From Amycolatopsis nigrescens CSC17Ta-90 (lineage in GTDB: Bacteria > Actinomycetota > Actinomycetes > Mycobacteriales > Pseudonocardiaceae), in assembly GCF_000384315.1 (NCBI RefSeq), contig NZ_ARVW01000001.1, positions 1,745,746 through 1,809,745 on the forward strand: a stretch of 64,000 bases of DNA. The letters run 5' to 3'. The notes beneath the pieces were generated by a model that saw nothing but the letters and a program-made list of their open reading frames with translations, searched no databases and had not been told where the DNA came from. This document shows positions 55,850 to 64,000 of this stretch, in pieces (the first letter of the stretch is position 1; the number at the start of each line of letters is the position of its first letter). A program made the translations under genes and the position numbers.

Positions 55850-57136
55850 ATGAGCGATCACACCGGCCGCGAGGCCGTCGCCGCCGTCTGGCGGATCGAG
55901 TCGGCGCGGATCGTCGGTGCGCTCACCCGGTACACCGGCGACTTCGCGCTGGCCGAAGACCTCGCCCAGGAGGCACTGGCCGAGGCGCTGGTGAGCTGGC
56001 CGCGTGACGGCGTACCGGGCAACCCGGCGGGGTGGCTGCTCACCGCCGGCCGTCGTCGCGCGATCGACGCGTTCCGCCGCCGTTCCGCCCTCGACGAGAG
56101 GTACGCCGCCCTCGCCCACAACCTGGGTGAGGGCGGCGTCGTCTCGGGCAGCGCGCCCGCCGATCCGGCCAGGGACGCCGAGGACGTGCTGTGGGATCCG
56201 GACCAGATCGACGACGACGTGCTCGCGCTGATGTTCATCTCCTGCCACCCCGTGCTGTCGCGGGAAGCCAGGGTGGCGCTCACCCTGCGCGTGGTCGGCG
56301 GTCTGACCAGTGACGAGATCGCCAAGGCGTTCCTGGTCCCGACGGCCACCGTGCAGGCCAGGATCACCAGGGCGAAGAAGACCCTCGGGGCGGCCAGGGT
56401 GCCGTTCGAGGTGCCGCCGGCCGCACAGCGGTCCGAACGGCTCGGCTCGGTGCTCAGCGTGGTGTACCTGATCTTCACCGAGGGGTCCTCGGCCAGTTCC
56501 GGTGATCACCTGATCCGGCTCGACCTGGCGAGCGAGGCGCAGCGGTTCGCCAGGGTGCTGACCCGCCTGGTGCCGGACGACCCCGAAGTCCACGGCCTGC
56601 TGGCGCTGCTCGAGCTGACCGCGGCGCGTTTTCCCGCCCGCACCGGGCCGGACGGCGGGCCGGTGCTGCTGGAACACCAGGACCGCAGTCGCTGGGACCG
56701 CACCGCGATCCGCCGTGGACGAGCCGCGCTGGCCCGCGCCGAACAGGTCGGCCGCGGCCTCGGCGCCTACGGCCTGCAGGCGGCGATCGCCGAATGCCAC
56801 GCCGTCGCCGCGTCGGTGGACGCGACGAACTGGGAACGCATCGTGCTCATCTACGAGGCGCTCGGCCGGCTCGCCCCGTCCCCGGTGGTCGACCTCAACC
56901 GGGCGGTGGCGGTCTCCATGGCCAAGGGACCGGCCGCGGCACTGCCCATCGTGGACGAACTGGTGGCCACCGACGCACTGCCGAACTCGCATCTGCTGCC
57001 GACCGTTCGCGGGGAACTGTTCACCCGCCTCGGCCGCACCGACGAGGCGCGCACCGAACTGAAGCGCGCCATCGGATTGTGCGGCAACGAACGCGAACGA
57101 GCGTTGCTGGCGCACAAGCTCGCCGACCTCGGCTGA
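55850..57136 (+). CDS. ECF42-type RNA polymerase sigma factor with C-terminal extension
   Basis: A 428-residue sigma factor: region 2 with TGDFALAEDLAQEALAEALV and WLLTAGRRRAIDAFRRR, region 4 with LRVVGGLTSDEIAKAFLVP and TVQARITRAKKTLG, then a long helical TPR-like domain (VLSVVYLIFTEGSSASSGDH to LNRAVAVSMAKGPAAALPIV). Same architecture as the copy at 26946 but clearly diverged. No anti-sigma factor is encoded nearby. Probably autoregulated from 55336. The regulon is unknown. Confidence 0.93.
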   Translation: MSDHTGREAVAAVWRIESARIVGALTRYTGDFALAEDLAQEALAEALVSWPRDGVPGNPAGWLLTAGRRRAIDAFRRRSALDERYAALAHNLGEGGVVSGSAPADPARDAEDVLWDPDQIDDDVLALMFISCHPVLSREARVALTLRVVGGLTSDEIAKAFLVPTATVQARITRAKKTLGAARVPFEVPPAAQRSERLGSVLSVVYLIFTEGSSASSGDHLIRLDLASEAQRFARVLTRLVPDDPEVHGLLALLELTAARFPARTGPDGGPVLLEHQDRSRWDRTAIRRGRAALARAEQVGRGLGAYGLQAAIAECHAVAASVDATNWERIVLIYEALGRLAPSPVVDLNRAVAVSMAKGPAAALPIVDELVATDALPNSHLLPTVRGELFTRLGRTDEARTELKRAIGLCGNERERALLAHKLADLG

Positions 57137-57299
57137 GTTCAGGGCGTGCCGGTTCCCCGCAGACACCGCCGACCACAACCGCCGGGACCACAACGACGGA
57201 CGGGCTACCCAGCCGGGCGCAGGTCGGCGGGGTGGGGTGTGAGTGTCTGGTATGGCGACCAACGACGCAACGTTGTACAGGAGCGAAATTTTGCCTCGC

Positions 57300-57316
57300 G
57301 TCGCCTGCAAGGCGAC
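57300..57316. terminator. Hairpin between the convergent sigma factor and HNH genes
   Basis: GTCGCCT (57300-57306) and AGGCGAC (57310-57316) pair exactly around GCA, 20 nt from the HNH stop and about 165 nt after the sigma factor stop. It could terminate either strand. The 200-nt gap has no gene I can support. Confidence 0.45.
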
Positions 57317-57336
57317 CACCCACCACGACCCGGAAG

Positions 57337-58542
57337 TTAGAAGGGCGGAGGCTCGTCAGCGGTCTTTGGAAGGTCGAGGAGTGGCTCCGGTCGCGTCGTG
57401 TAGGTGCGGCCGGTCGGGGTGGTGACCGTTAAATCGGCCGTGGCCGGGTCGAACTCGAACTTCCAGCCGGGCTCGTCTTTCAGGCCGTGGTGGTAGCGGC
57501 AGAGGCAACACAGGTTGTGCTCGCGGGTGTCCCCGTTTTGCGACCACGCGGTGCAATGGTCGGCATCGCAGCGTTGGGCGGGGCGGTTGCAGCCCGGTGC
57601 CCGGCAGGTGCGGTCGCGGACGCGAACCAGTTCGGCGAGATCGGCCGGTGGGCGGTATCTCTTGCGGCCGATATCCCGGACAGTGCCTGAAACCGGATCG
57701 GTCAACACCTTCCGCCACACCGAGTTGGGCTGGTTCATGAGTTGACGCCCGAACTCACCCGGGATCGGGCCATGACCGACCAACTCGCAGCCGTCCTCAC
57801 GGATACCCAACGCAGTGTCGAGCGGAATGTGGATGAACACCTGAGCGGCCAAGCCCTCCCAGCCCTTGCCGAGCAGCAACTCCGCCAACACATCCGCCCG
57901 AAGTTGGTCCAGCGTGCGAACCTCATCGCCACCGCGCAACTTCCGCGCCAACATATCGATCCGGGCATACACCGCGGTCGCGATTTCCACCGGGAGATAC
58001 GCCCAGAGCGAGGCCATCGCATCAGGCTCGTGGTGCAACTCGACCCGGCGCTGCTTGCGGCGAGTCTCCGCGCGGGCGCGTTGGCCTTCGGGGTCGAGGG
58101 CCGCGACAACGCGGGTTACCGTTTTCCGCCAGTTGCTCGGATTCTTCTCGCCGATACGATCGGCCAGAATTTCATCCGCCTGATGGGCCAATTCATCCGA
58201 CAACACCGCCACACCATCAAACGCCTGACGGGCCTTCTCGATATCCAGCTCGCCAGCGACCATTGCTGCCAGCAGACACGGCATCCGCGACGCCAACGCC
58301 TCCGACAAGGCCACCCGGGTCGCGGTCGTTTCACGGGACAGCCGCAACTCCGGCGCCAGTTCATCCGCCACCGATCGCGCACCACCACGAGCACGGTTCA
58401 GCCGCGCGATCGCCAAAGCCTGCACCGCCTGCACCCGACAGATCGCCCGCCGAGTCGAAACGACCACCTCGACCACTTGCGGCGGATCCAACTCCTCAAG
58501 TGCGTCCTCGTCCATCGAGCATAACCAATCCAGAGAAAGCAT
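57337..58542 (-). CDS. HNH endonuclease signature protein (DUF222, 13E12 repeat type)
   Basis: A 401-residue protein with an N-terminal helical DUF222 region and a C-terminal HNH module: CRAPGCNRPAQRCDADHCTA followed by NLCCLCRYHHGLKD, including the zinc cysteines and catalytic His. Close relatives occur in many copies in actinobacteria and are called 13E12 repeat proteins in mycobacteria; their mobility and substrate are not settled. ATG at 58542 with GGGAGG upstream is chosen; the frame extends 25 codons further. Confidence 0.9.
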   Translation of the reverse strand: MLSLDWLCSMDEDALEELDPPQVVEVVVSTRRAICRVQAVQALAIARLNRARGGARSVADELAPELRLSRETTATRVALSEALASRMPCLLAAMVAGELDIEKARQAFDGVAVLSDELAHQADEILADRIGEKNPSNWRKTVTRVVAALDPEGQRARAETRRKQRRVELHHEPDAMASLWAYLPVEIATAVYARIDMLARKLRGGDEVRTLDQLRADVLAELLLGKGWEGLAAQVFIHIPLDTALGIREDGCELVGHGPIPGEFGRQLMNQPNSVWRKVLTDPVSGTVRDIGRKRYRPPADLAELVRVRDRTCRAPGCNRPAQRCDADHCTAWSQNGDTREHNLCCLCRYHHGLKDEPGWKFEFDPATADLTVTTPTGRTYTTRPEPLLDLPKTADEPPPF

Positions 58543-58635
58543 CAGAAACCTCCCAGGCTCCGAACCTAACTCCAGAATACCGGCGACCTCCGACAAAAAA
58601 CGCCCGTGCCCAAACACGAAAGAGGGAAGAAAGCG

Positions 58636-59274
58636 CTAACCAGAAACGGTGTCGAGGTGGCTCGTGTCACCGAGACTGGAAACCTGGCGGTTGTGGAAAA
58701 AGTCGTCCTCGCGAAGCACCGTGATGCTGCCCGAGGGGGCCCGGAAACCAACGTAGTCCGCTGATTCGAGCGGCATCCTGATCCAGGACGCCAGGACGAA
58801 CGTGAGGGCGAAGCCGTGCGTCACGATGATCTGGTGCGCGCAGGGGCTTTCCAGGATCGCGTCCATCGCCGCGTAGACGCGCTGCGCGAGCGCTGCCCTG
58901 GTCTCGGCGCCCGGTATTCCTTCGTCGTGCCGCATCCGGTCCCCCGTCGCGGGCGGCGGGACGAACCGCTGGTCCAGCCACTCCTGCGGCCGGCCTCCGG
59001 CATCGCCGTAGGACTTCTCGCGCAGTCGCTCGTCCAGAATCGGCCGCACGCCGAACAATTCGCCCACCGCCTCGGCCGTCTGGGAGGTACGCCGCAGGTC
59101 CGACGAGAACAGTTCCACTTCGGCGCCCTCGGGCACCCTGGCCCGTAGCGACCCGGCGATGGCGGCCGCCGCCCGCGTTCCTGCCAGGGTGAGTTCGGAG
59201 TCGTACCAGCCGCCCACCAGTCGATCGACGTGGTGCGTGGCTTCTGGATGGGTGACGACGTAGATGTTGCGCAT
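58636..59274 (-). CDS. Histidine phosphatase superfamily protein with altered RHG motif
   Basis: A 212-residue phosphoglycerate-mutase-like protein. The catalytic His is in [15 protein letters not shown], where the usual RHG is THP, so the first phosphate-binding Arg is lost. [20 protein letters not shown] and the late [11 protein letters not shown]is are kept. It starts at ATG 59274, 11 nt after the MHS transporter stop, so they share a transcript. Activity on a phosphorylated metabolite is possible but not certain given the altered motif. Confidence 0.86.
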   Translation of the reverse strand: MRNIYVVTHPEATHHVDRLVGGWYDSELTLAGTRAAAAIAGSLRARVPEGAEVELFSSDLRRTSQTAEAVGELFGVRPILDERLREKSYGDAGGRPQEWLDQRFVPPPATGDRMRHDEGIPGAETRAALAQRVYAAMDAILESPCAHQIIVTHGFALTFVLASWIRMPLESADYVGFRAPSGSITVLREDDFFHNRQVSSLGDTSHLDTVSG

Positions 59275-59285
59275 AGGCGACACTC

Positions 59286-60626
59286 TCACAGGCGGTGCTG
59301 GGAGATCATCGGCCGCGCCTCGGCCTGTTCCCCGGCGCGTTCGTCGTAGTTGGGGCGCTTGAGCAGGGCCAGCATGCAGCCCAGCGTCAACAACACCTGG
59401 AACACCGCGAAAACGATCACCGCGGCGATCGAGCCGGTCAGGTTGAGCAGGAACTGGCCGGCGATCGGGGTGGTGCCGCCGAGCAGCGTGCCGCAGAGCT
59501 GGTAGCACAGCGAGATCCCGGTGTAGCGCACGTGCGCCGGGAACCGGCTGGCGAGCATGCCGGCGAGCGCCGCGTAATACAGGCAGTGCGGCACGGTCGC
59601 GACGACCACGCCGAGCATCGCCGCGCTGTAGCTCCCGGTGCCGATCAGCAGGAACATCAGCGGCATCAGCACGAGCTCGGGCAGCAGCATCACGCACACC
59701 GCCTTGCGCCAGCTGTCCATCCGGGTGACCAGTACCGCGCCCCACGGCTGGACCAGGATCTGGGTGATGTTGGCGACCAAGATGATGGTGAGGAAGGAAC
59801 TCCGCGTGAAGCCGACGTCCGACGTCGCCCAGGACAACGCGAAGGTGGACTTGAAATAGGTCGCCGACAGCCCGATCGTGCAGGCGCCGATGCCGAGCAC
59901 GATCAGCATCGGATGGTTGCGGAGCACCTCGGTCAGCGGCAGCTTCGCGACCTTCTTGGCCTTGATCAGCCCGGCCATCGCGGGTGACTCGGTGACCTTC
60001 AGCCGGATGAACAGCCCGACCCCGACCAGCAGGGCCGAGGCGAGGAACGGGATCCGCCAGCCCCAGCTGACGAACGCCTGGTCCGGCAACTGGCTGATGG
60101 CAAGAAAACTGACCGTGCTCAGCGTGTTGCCCACCGGGGAACCCTGCTGCGCGAACGCGCCGTACAGAATGGACTTGCCCTTGGGGGCGTGCTCGGACGC
60201 GATCAGCACCGACCCGCCCCATTCGCCGCCGAGGCCGATGCCCTGGATCATCCGGATCAGCACCAGCAGGATCGGCGCGGCCATCCCGATCGAGGCGTAG
60301 CTCGGCAGCACCCCGATCAAGGTGGTCGACACGCCCATCAGCAACAGGGTGATGACCAGCGTCTTCTTGCGGCCGAGCCGGTCACCGATGTGGCCGAAGA
60401 TGATGCCGCCGATCGGGCGGGCCAGGAACCCGACCCAGAAGGTCGCGAACGCCACCAGGGTGCCGAGCGCGCCGTCGAGCTCGGGGAAGAACACCTTGTC
60501 GAACACGAGGGCGGACGCGGTGCCGTAGATGTAGAAGTCGAACCACTCGATGGTCGAGCCGATGAACGCCCCGATGCCCGCGCGTTTCGCGGTCGCGTTC
60601 GCGTCGCGTGCGGTCGCCGCAGCCAT
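59286..60626 (-). CDS. MHS-family MFS transporter
   Basis: A 446-residue, 12-TM metabolite:H+ symporter: [20 protein letters not shown] in TM1, [18 protein letters not shown] in the first loop and [20 protein letters not shown] in TM4. Homologues carry shikimate, alpha-ketoglutarate or aromatic acids. AAGGGAGAG precedes the ATG at 60626. A TCCAATACCGAAT element 105 nt upstream matches the LysR/CoA-transferase region, which links it to the same regulon. Confidence 0.9.
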   Translation of the reverse strand: MAAATARDANATAKRAGIGAFIGSTIEWFDFYIYGTASALVFDKVFFPELDGALGTLVAFATFWVGFLARPIGGIIFGHIGDRLGRKKTLVITLLLMGVSTTLIGVLPSYASIGMAAPILLVLIRMIQGIGLGGEWGGSVLIASEHAPKGKSILYGAFAQQGSPVGNTLSTVSFLAISQLPDQAFVSWGWRIPFLASALLVGVGLFIRLKVTESPAMAGLIKAKKVAKLPLTEVLRNHPMLIVLGIGACTIGLSATYFKSTFALSWATSDVGFTRSSFLTIILVANITQILVQPWGAVLVTRMDSWRKAVCVMLLPELVLMPLMFLLIGTGSYSAAMLGVVVATVPHCLYYAALAGMLASRFPAHVRYTGISLCYQLCGTLLGGTTPIAGQFLLNLTGSIAAVIVFAVFQVLLTLGCMLALLKRPNYDERAGEQAEARPMISQHRL

Positions 60627-60730
60627 GTTCTCTCCCTTGAGATTCGCCGGCCAGAGGGATCGGCGCGGCGACCCCCCGGCGCCCACGTCCCTGTGCTGGC
60701 GGCAACGGTGCCAGTCGCGACCCAGACAAG

Positions 60731-60743
60731 TCCAATACCGAAT
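60731..60743. promoter_or_regulatory. LysR binding-site candidate upstream of the MHS transporter
   Basis: TCCAATACCGAAT is a one-mismatch match to the reverse complement of 61719-61731, the element in front of the CoA-transferase operon. Both flank the LysR gene. Confidence 0.55.
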
Positions 60744-60770
60744 AGACCCGCCAGTGATTGGATCCGCGTC

Positions 60771-61676
60771 TTAATCGACGCGTGGCGCAGGGGTCGGCAA
60801 CGCCGCTTCGGCGACCGCGAGAACGCTTCGCAATGCGGCCGACGGGTTGTCGGCGCGCCAGGCGAGTGCCGCCTGCAGCCGGATTCCCGGCCCGGCGAGC
60901 GGCCGGTACACCAGCCCGGTCTGCTGGATGTGCTGGCAGGAGGTCAGCGTCAGCGTGACCCCGACCCCGGCCGCGACCAGCGCCAAGATGGTGTACGAAT
61001 CGGGCGCCTCCTGGACGACGCGCGGCGTGAACCCGCCGTCGGCACACGCCTTGACGGTGGCTTCCCGCACGGTCGAACCGGCGTTGGCCGGGAAGCTGAC
61101 GAAAACCTCGTCGGCCAGCTCGCCGATCGGGATGCGCTCGCGCCGCGCCAGCCGGTGGTCCGAGGGGAGTGCGCAGATCAGCTCCTCGTCGTCGATGACC
61201 CTGGCCCGCACCCCTGGCTGGCTGACCGGCAGCCGCACGAAACCGAGGTCGAGCGAGCCGTCCGCGACCCGGTCGAGCGCGACGTTGGCATAGGTCTGCC
61301 CGCGCATCACCAGTTCCAGGCCGGGATGTGCGGCACGGACGGCGCGGGTGAGCAGCGGCAGCGACTCGTGGCTCGACGCGCCGGCGAAGCCGATGGTGAC
61401 CCGCCCGTACTCACCGCGTCCGGCAGCCTTCGCGGCCCGCGTCGCGAGGTCGAGGTCGTCGAGCACGGCCCGTACCGGCGCCAGGAAGGACTCCCCCGCG
61501 CTGGTCAGCCGGACCGAACGGGTGTTGCGCTCGAACAGCTGGACGCCGAGCTCCTTCTCCAGCTGGCGGATCTGCTGGCTCAGCGGTGGCTGCGCCATCT
61601 GCAGGCGCTTCGCCGCGCGGCCGAAGTGCAGCTCCTCGGCCACCGCCAGGAAGGCGGTCAGATAGCGCAGTTCCAT
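60771..61676 (-). CDS. LysR-family transcriptional regulator (CatR/BenM-like)
   Basis: A 301-residue LTTR: FGRAAKRLQMAQPPLSQQIR is the HTH and LEKELGVQLFERNTRSVRLT the following wing and linker, close to the CatR/BenM/CatM group that responds to muconate and related aromatics. Divergent from the CoA-transferase genes and upstream of the transporter on the same strand. A repeated element on either side (60731, 61719) makes it the likely regulator of both units. Confidence 0.94.
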   Translation of the reverse strand: MELRYLTAFLAVAEELHFGRAAKRLQMAQPPLSQQIRQLEKELGVQLFERNTRSVRLTSAGESFLAPVRAVLDDLDLATRAAKAAGRGEYGRVTIGFAGASSHESLPLLTRAVRAAHPGLELVMRGQTYANVALDRVADGSLDLGFVRLPVSQPGVRARVIDDEELICALPSDHRLARRERIPIGELADEVFVSFPANAGSTVREATVKACADGGFTPRVVQEAPDSYTILALVAAGVGVTLTLTSCQHIQQTGLVYRPLAGPGIRLQAALAWRADNPSAALRSVLAVAEAALPTPAPRVD

Positions 61677-61718
61677 CCCGACCTCAACTGATCTGCTCTC
61701 GATATCAATGCGACCTTA

Positions 61719-61731
61719 ATTCAGTATTGGA
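61719..61731. promoter_or_regulatory. LysR binding-site candidate before the CoA-transferase operon
   Basis: ATTCAGTATTGGA lies 9 nt before the first codon of the CoA-transferase gene and 43 nt upstream of the LysR start, with the A/T-flanked spacing usual for LTTR sites. One mismatch to the inverted copy at 60731-60743. Confidence 0.55.
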
Positions 61732-61740
61732 CAGTAATCA

Positions 61741-62685
61741 ATGAGAGCTGGCACGGTGGGGCCGGTGACCGACAAGACGAGCACGATGACCGACGCCGTG
61801 GCGACGTTCGTGCACGACGGCGACACCGTCGCGCTCGAAGGGTTCACCCACCTGATCCCGACCGCGGCCGGGCACGAGATCATCCGGCAGGGCCGGCGGG
61901 ACCTGACGGTGGCCAGGATGACCGCGGACATCGTGGTGGACCAGCTGCTGGCCGGCGGCTGCGTGCGGAAGCTGGTGTCCTCGTTCGTCGGCAACTCGTC
62001 CGCCGGATCGCTGGGCGAACTGCGGCGCCGGATCGAGCGCACCGGCACCGAGCGCCTGGAGTTCGAGGAGTACAGCCATTACGGCATGATCTGCCGCTAC
62101 CTGGCCGGCGCGCAGCGGCTGCCGTTCTACCCGCTGCGCTCCTACGCTGGCAGCGACCTGCCGGCCGTGAACCCGGGGATCCGCAAGGTGACCTCGCCGT
62201 ACGACGACGGCGAGCAGGTGTACGTGGTGCCCCCGCTCAACCCGGACGTGGCGATCGTGCACGCGCAGCGCGCCGACCGGGCCGGCAACACCCAGCTCTG
62301 GGGGCTGACCGGCGTGCAGACCGAAGCCGTGTACGCGTCGGCCAAAGCCATCGTGGTGGTCGAGGAGATCGTCGAGGACGAGGTGATCCGCGGCGACCCC
62401 AACCGCACACTCATCCCGGCGCACGCGGTCGACGCCGTGGTTGCCTGTCCTCGGGGCGCGCATCCGTCCTTCGCGCAGGGCTACTACGACCGGGACAACG
62501 CGTTCTACCGCGCCTGGTCGGCGATCAGCAAGGACCAGGACCGGCTGCGGGCCTGGCTGGCGGAATGGGTCTACGGCACCCGCGACCACGCGGACTACGT
62601 GGCGAAACTGGGCGAGGAGTTCTGGGCGGGCCTCGCCGTCGGTGAGGCGCTGAGCCTGCCGGTGAACTACGGTCGGCGACAGTGA
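61741..62685 (+). CDS. CoA-transferase subunit A (3-oxoadipate CoA-transferase/CatI-like)
   Basis: A 314-residue family I CoA-transferase alpha subunit: DTVALEGFTHLIPTAAGHEIIRQ-type opening (about residues 28-50), RLPFYPLRSYAGSDLPAVNP, TSPYDDGEQVYVVPPLNPDV and AHPSFAQGYYDRDNAFYRAW, which closely follow CatI/PcaI of the beta-ketoadipate pathway. With subunit B it would move CoA from succinyl-CoA to 3-oxoadipate or a similar acid. ATG at 61741 has no clear ribosome-binding site; GTG at 61765 is possible. LysR-controlled. Confidence 0.88.
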   Translation: MRAGTVGPVTDKTSTMTDAVATFVHDGDTVALEGFTHLIPTAAGHEIIRQGRRDLTVARMTADIVVDQLLAGGCVRKLVSSFVGNSSAGSLGELRRRIERTGTERLEFEEYSHYGMICRYLAGAQRLPFYPLRSYAGSDLPAVNPGIRKVTSPYDDGEQVYVVPPLNPDVAIVHAQRADRAGNTQLWGLTGVQTEAVYASAKAIVVVEEIVEDEVIRGDPNRTLIPAHAVDAVVACPRGAHPSFAQGYYDRDNAFYRAWSAISKDQDRLRAWLAEWVYGTRDHADYVAKLGEEFWAGLAVGEALSLPVNYGRRQ

Positions 62686-62699
62686 CAGGAGCACCGCAG

Positions 62700-63476
62700 A
62701 TGGAGTCCACTATGGACGGTGAAGCGACCTCGTCCGAGCTGCTTTCGGTGGTCGCCTCCCGCGAGCTGGCCGGGAAGGGCACGGTGTTCGCCGGGATCGG
62801 GCTGCCGACGCTGGCCGCGTCGCTCGCCCAGCTGACCGTCGCGCCGGGACTGGAGATCGTCTACGAATCCGGGGTCTGCGGCGCGCACCCGTCGCACCTG
62901 CCCGAGACGATCGCGGACGCGGTGCTGGTCACCGGCGCCGAGGCGGTGCTGCCGATGCCAGCGCTGTTCGGCTACGTGCTGCAGGGCGGGCACATCGACG
63001 TCGGTTTCCTCGGCGCGGCGCAGATCGACCGCTGGGGCAACCTGAACTCCTCGGTGATCGGCGCCTGGGACGGCCCCGACGTCCGGCTGCCAGGACCCGG
63101 CGGCGCGATGGAGGTGATGGCGAACTCCCGCGAGGTCTTCGTGGTGATGCGCCGGCACGACCCCAGGTCCTTTGTGGACGAACTGGACTTCTGCACGTCA
63201 CCAGGTCCGGACCGGGCGCTGGCCGACGGGATCCGGCCACGCGGCGCCGGGGTCACCAGGGTGATCACCGACCTCGGCATCCTGGCGCGCGCCGGTGCCG
63301 GCGAGCCGCTGCGGCTGGTCGCGATCCACCCCGGCGTCACCCTGGACCAGGTACGGGCGGCCACCGGCTGGCCGCTGGAGACCGCCGCCGAGCTGCACAC
63401 CGTCGAACCCCCGGCCGCGGCCGAGCTGCACCGGCTGCGCGAAGAGGTCGACCCCGGCCGCGTCTACCTGCGCTGA
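62700..63476 (+). CDS. CoA-transferase subunit B (3-oxoadipate CoA-transferase/CatJ-like)
   Basis: A 258-residue beta subunit: FAGIGLPTLAASLAQLT, the catalytic Glu in VYESGVCGAHP, LQGGHIDVGFLGAAQIDRWG and a C-terminal IHPGVTLDQVRAATGWPL. These are CatJ/PcaJ features. CAGGAG precedes the ATG at 62700; a GTG at 62682 would overlap subunit A as GTGA. It forms an alpha/beta complex with the product of the preceding gene. A perfect hairpin starts 2 nt after its stop. Confidence 0.9.
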   Translation: MESTMDGEATSSELLSVVASRELAGKGTVFAGIGLPTLAASLAQLTVAPGLEIVYESGVCGAHPSHLPETIADAVLVTGAEAVLPMPALFGYVLQGGHIDVGFLGAAQIDRWGNLNSSVIGAWDGPDVRLPGPGGAMEVMANSREVFVVMRRHDPRSFVDELDFCTSPGPDRALADGIRPRGAGVTRVITDLGILARAGAGEPLRLVAIHPGVTLDQVRAATGWPLETAAELHTVEPPAAAELHRLREEVDPGRVYLR

Positions 63477-63477
63477 G

Positions 63478-63513
63478 ATGGGGGCATGCGAGGCTTTTTG
63501 CGCATGCCCCCAT
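63478..63513 (+). terminator. Perfect 13-bp hairpin after subunit B
   Basis: ATGGGGGCATGCG (63478-63490) pairs exactly with 63501-63513, with a 10-nt loop that contains five T. It starts 2 nt past the stop and 42 nt before the next gene, so it either terminates or attenuates the operon before the dehydrogenase gene. Confidence 0.75.
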
Positions 63514-63555
63514 CGATCGGGTGCGGGTGTCCCGCAAGATTCTGAGGAGGAACCC

Positions 63556-64000
63556 GTGCGGATCAGGATCATCGGCACCGGCGTGATGGGCCGCGGTATC
63601 GCCCAGTGGGCCGCGACCGCCGGGCACACCGTGGAACTCGCCGACGCCAGGCCGGAGGCGGTCGGCGAGGCCATCGGCTTCGTCGGGGACATGTTCGGCC
63701 GGGCTGTCCAAAAAGGACGTATGTCCGGTGCGGAAGCCGAGGCGGCGCTCGACCGGCTGGTGCCGCTGGACTCGGTGGCGGCGCGCGGGGACGAGGTGGA
63801 GCTGGTGATCGAGGCCGTCCGCGAGGACCTCGACACCAAGGCGGAGCTGTTCGCGTCGCTGGAGCGGGCGCTGCCGCCCACGACGATGTTCGCGACCAAC
63901 ACGTCCTCGCTGCCGGTCACCCGGATCGCCGCGACACTGGCCGACCCGGCCCGGCTGGCCGGGCTGCACTTCTTCAACCCGGTGCCGCTGATGAAGATCG
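63556..64000 (+). CDS. 3-hydroxyacyl-CoA dehydrogenase (PaaH/HbdA-like), 5' part
   Basis: GTG at 63556 behind GAGGAGGAAC opens a frame running off the window (148 codons visible). IIGTGVMGRGIAQWAATAGH is the Rossmann motif, VELVIEAVREDLDTKAELF and FATNTSSLPVTRIA the following core, and GLHFFNPVPLMKI the 3HCDH signature at the window edge. It oxidises 3-hydroxyacyl-CoA to 3-oxoacyl-CoA with NAD+. With the upstream CoA-transferase it suggests an aromatic or dicarboxylic acid degradation route. The C-terminus lies outside. Confidence 0.9.
   Translation, partial: MRIRIIGTGVMGRGIAQWAATAGHTVELADARPEAVGEAIGFVGDMFGRAVQKGRMSGAEAEAALDRLVPLDSVAARGDEVELVIEAVREDLDTKAELFASLERALPPTTMFATNTSSLPVTRIAATLADPARLAGLHFFNPVPLMKI

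Noticed and set aside
1..64000. CRISPR arrays, tRNA/rRNA genes, prophage or insertion sequences
   Set aside because: No regularly spaced repeats, T-arm signatures, transposase or integrase genes were recognised by eye.

Overview
The window is high-GC actinobacterial chromosome, most likely from the Pseudonocardiales; an Amycolatopsis-like genome is a guess from content, not a measurement. The signs are strong G/C bias in codon third positions, many GTG starts, probable leaderless transcripts, three maleylpyruvate-isomerase-type (mycothiol-dependent superfamily) proteins, Ddn/PPOX flavin- or F420-type proteins, a SARP regulator, a 13E12/DUF222 HNH protein and a large crowd of TetR/MarR/LysR regulators. 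No tRNA, rRNA, CRISPR array, prophage or insertion sequence was recognised. Genes are tightly packed and many convergent pairs overlap at their 3' ends.

Layout. 0-3.9 kb: ribosomal protein L28, a KimA-like potassium permease, and a TetR/SDR pair around a perfect 28-bp operator. 3.9-13 kb: an exported SDR/SnoaL pair, a LysR-MFS-VOC unit, hydrolases, methyltransferases, a secreted TAP-type peptidase and a GlxA-type AraC regulator. 13.2-14.8 kb: a stand-alone protein-L-isoaspartate methyltransferase (PIMT) homologue with a C-terminal extension, preceded by and overlapping a 48-residue Asp-rich peptide gene. This resembles a two-gene aspartimide RiPP (imiditide-type) locus and is the best candidate for an undescribed system here; a second short acidic peptide gene lies divergently next to it. 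14.8-22.7 kb: seven minus-strand genes (SDR, amidohydrolase, MaoC hydratase, secreted hydrolase, MHS transporter, acyl-CoA synthetase, two-TM protein) that look like a CoA-dependent catabolic operon facing a PaaX-type regulator.

22.7-29.2 kb: a Lig-Pol DNA ligase of the LigD type, then an ECF42-type sigma factor with its DGPF partner and a DinB-like enzyme. 29.2-32.4 kb: a two-component system co-directional with an erythromycin-esterase-family gene. 32.5-41 kb: several small regulator/enzyme pairs with visible operators, a PL7 polysaccharide lyase with a discoidin domain, and a frameshifted MFS transporter. 40.9-49 kb: a TioE-type MerR regulator with a second erythromycin-esterase-family gene, a histidine kinase with a REC-LuxR-SARP fusion response regulator, and a HelD-like RNA-polymerase-associated helicase coupled to a nucleotidyltransferase. 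49-57 kb: a Ddn-like protein, a metallo-beta-lactamase-fold protein with lost ligands, a pentapeptide-repeat membrane protein, and a second ECF42/DGPF pair. The two ECF pairs each have a -35/-10-like element with identical 17-nt spacing but different bases. 57.3-64 kb: an HNH protein and a LysR-controlled catabolic unit (MHS transporter, 3-oxoadipate-type CoA-transferase subunits, 3-hydroxyacyl-CoA dehydrogenase cut by the window end).
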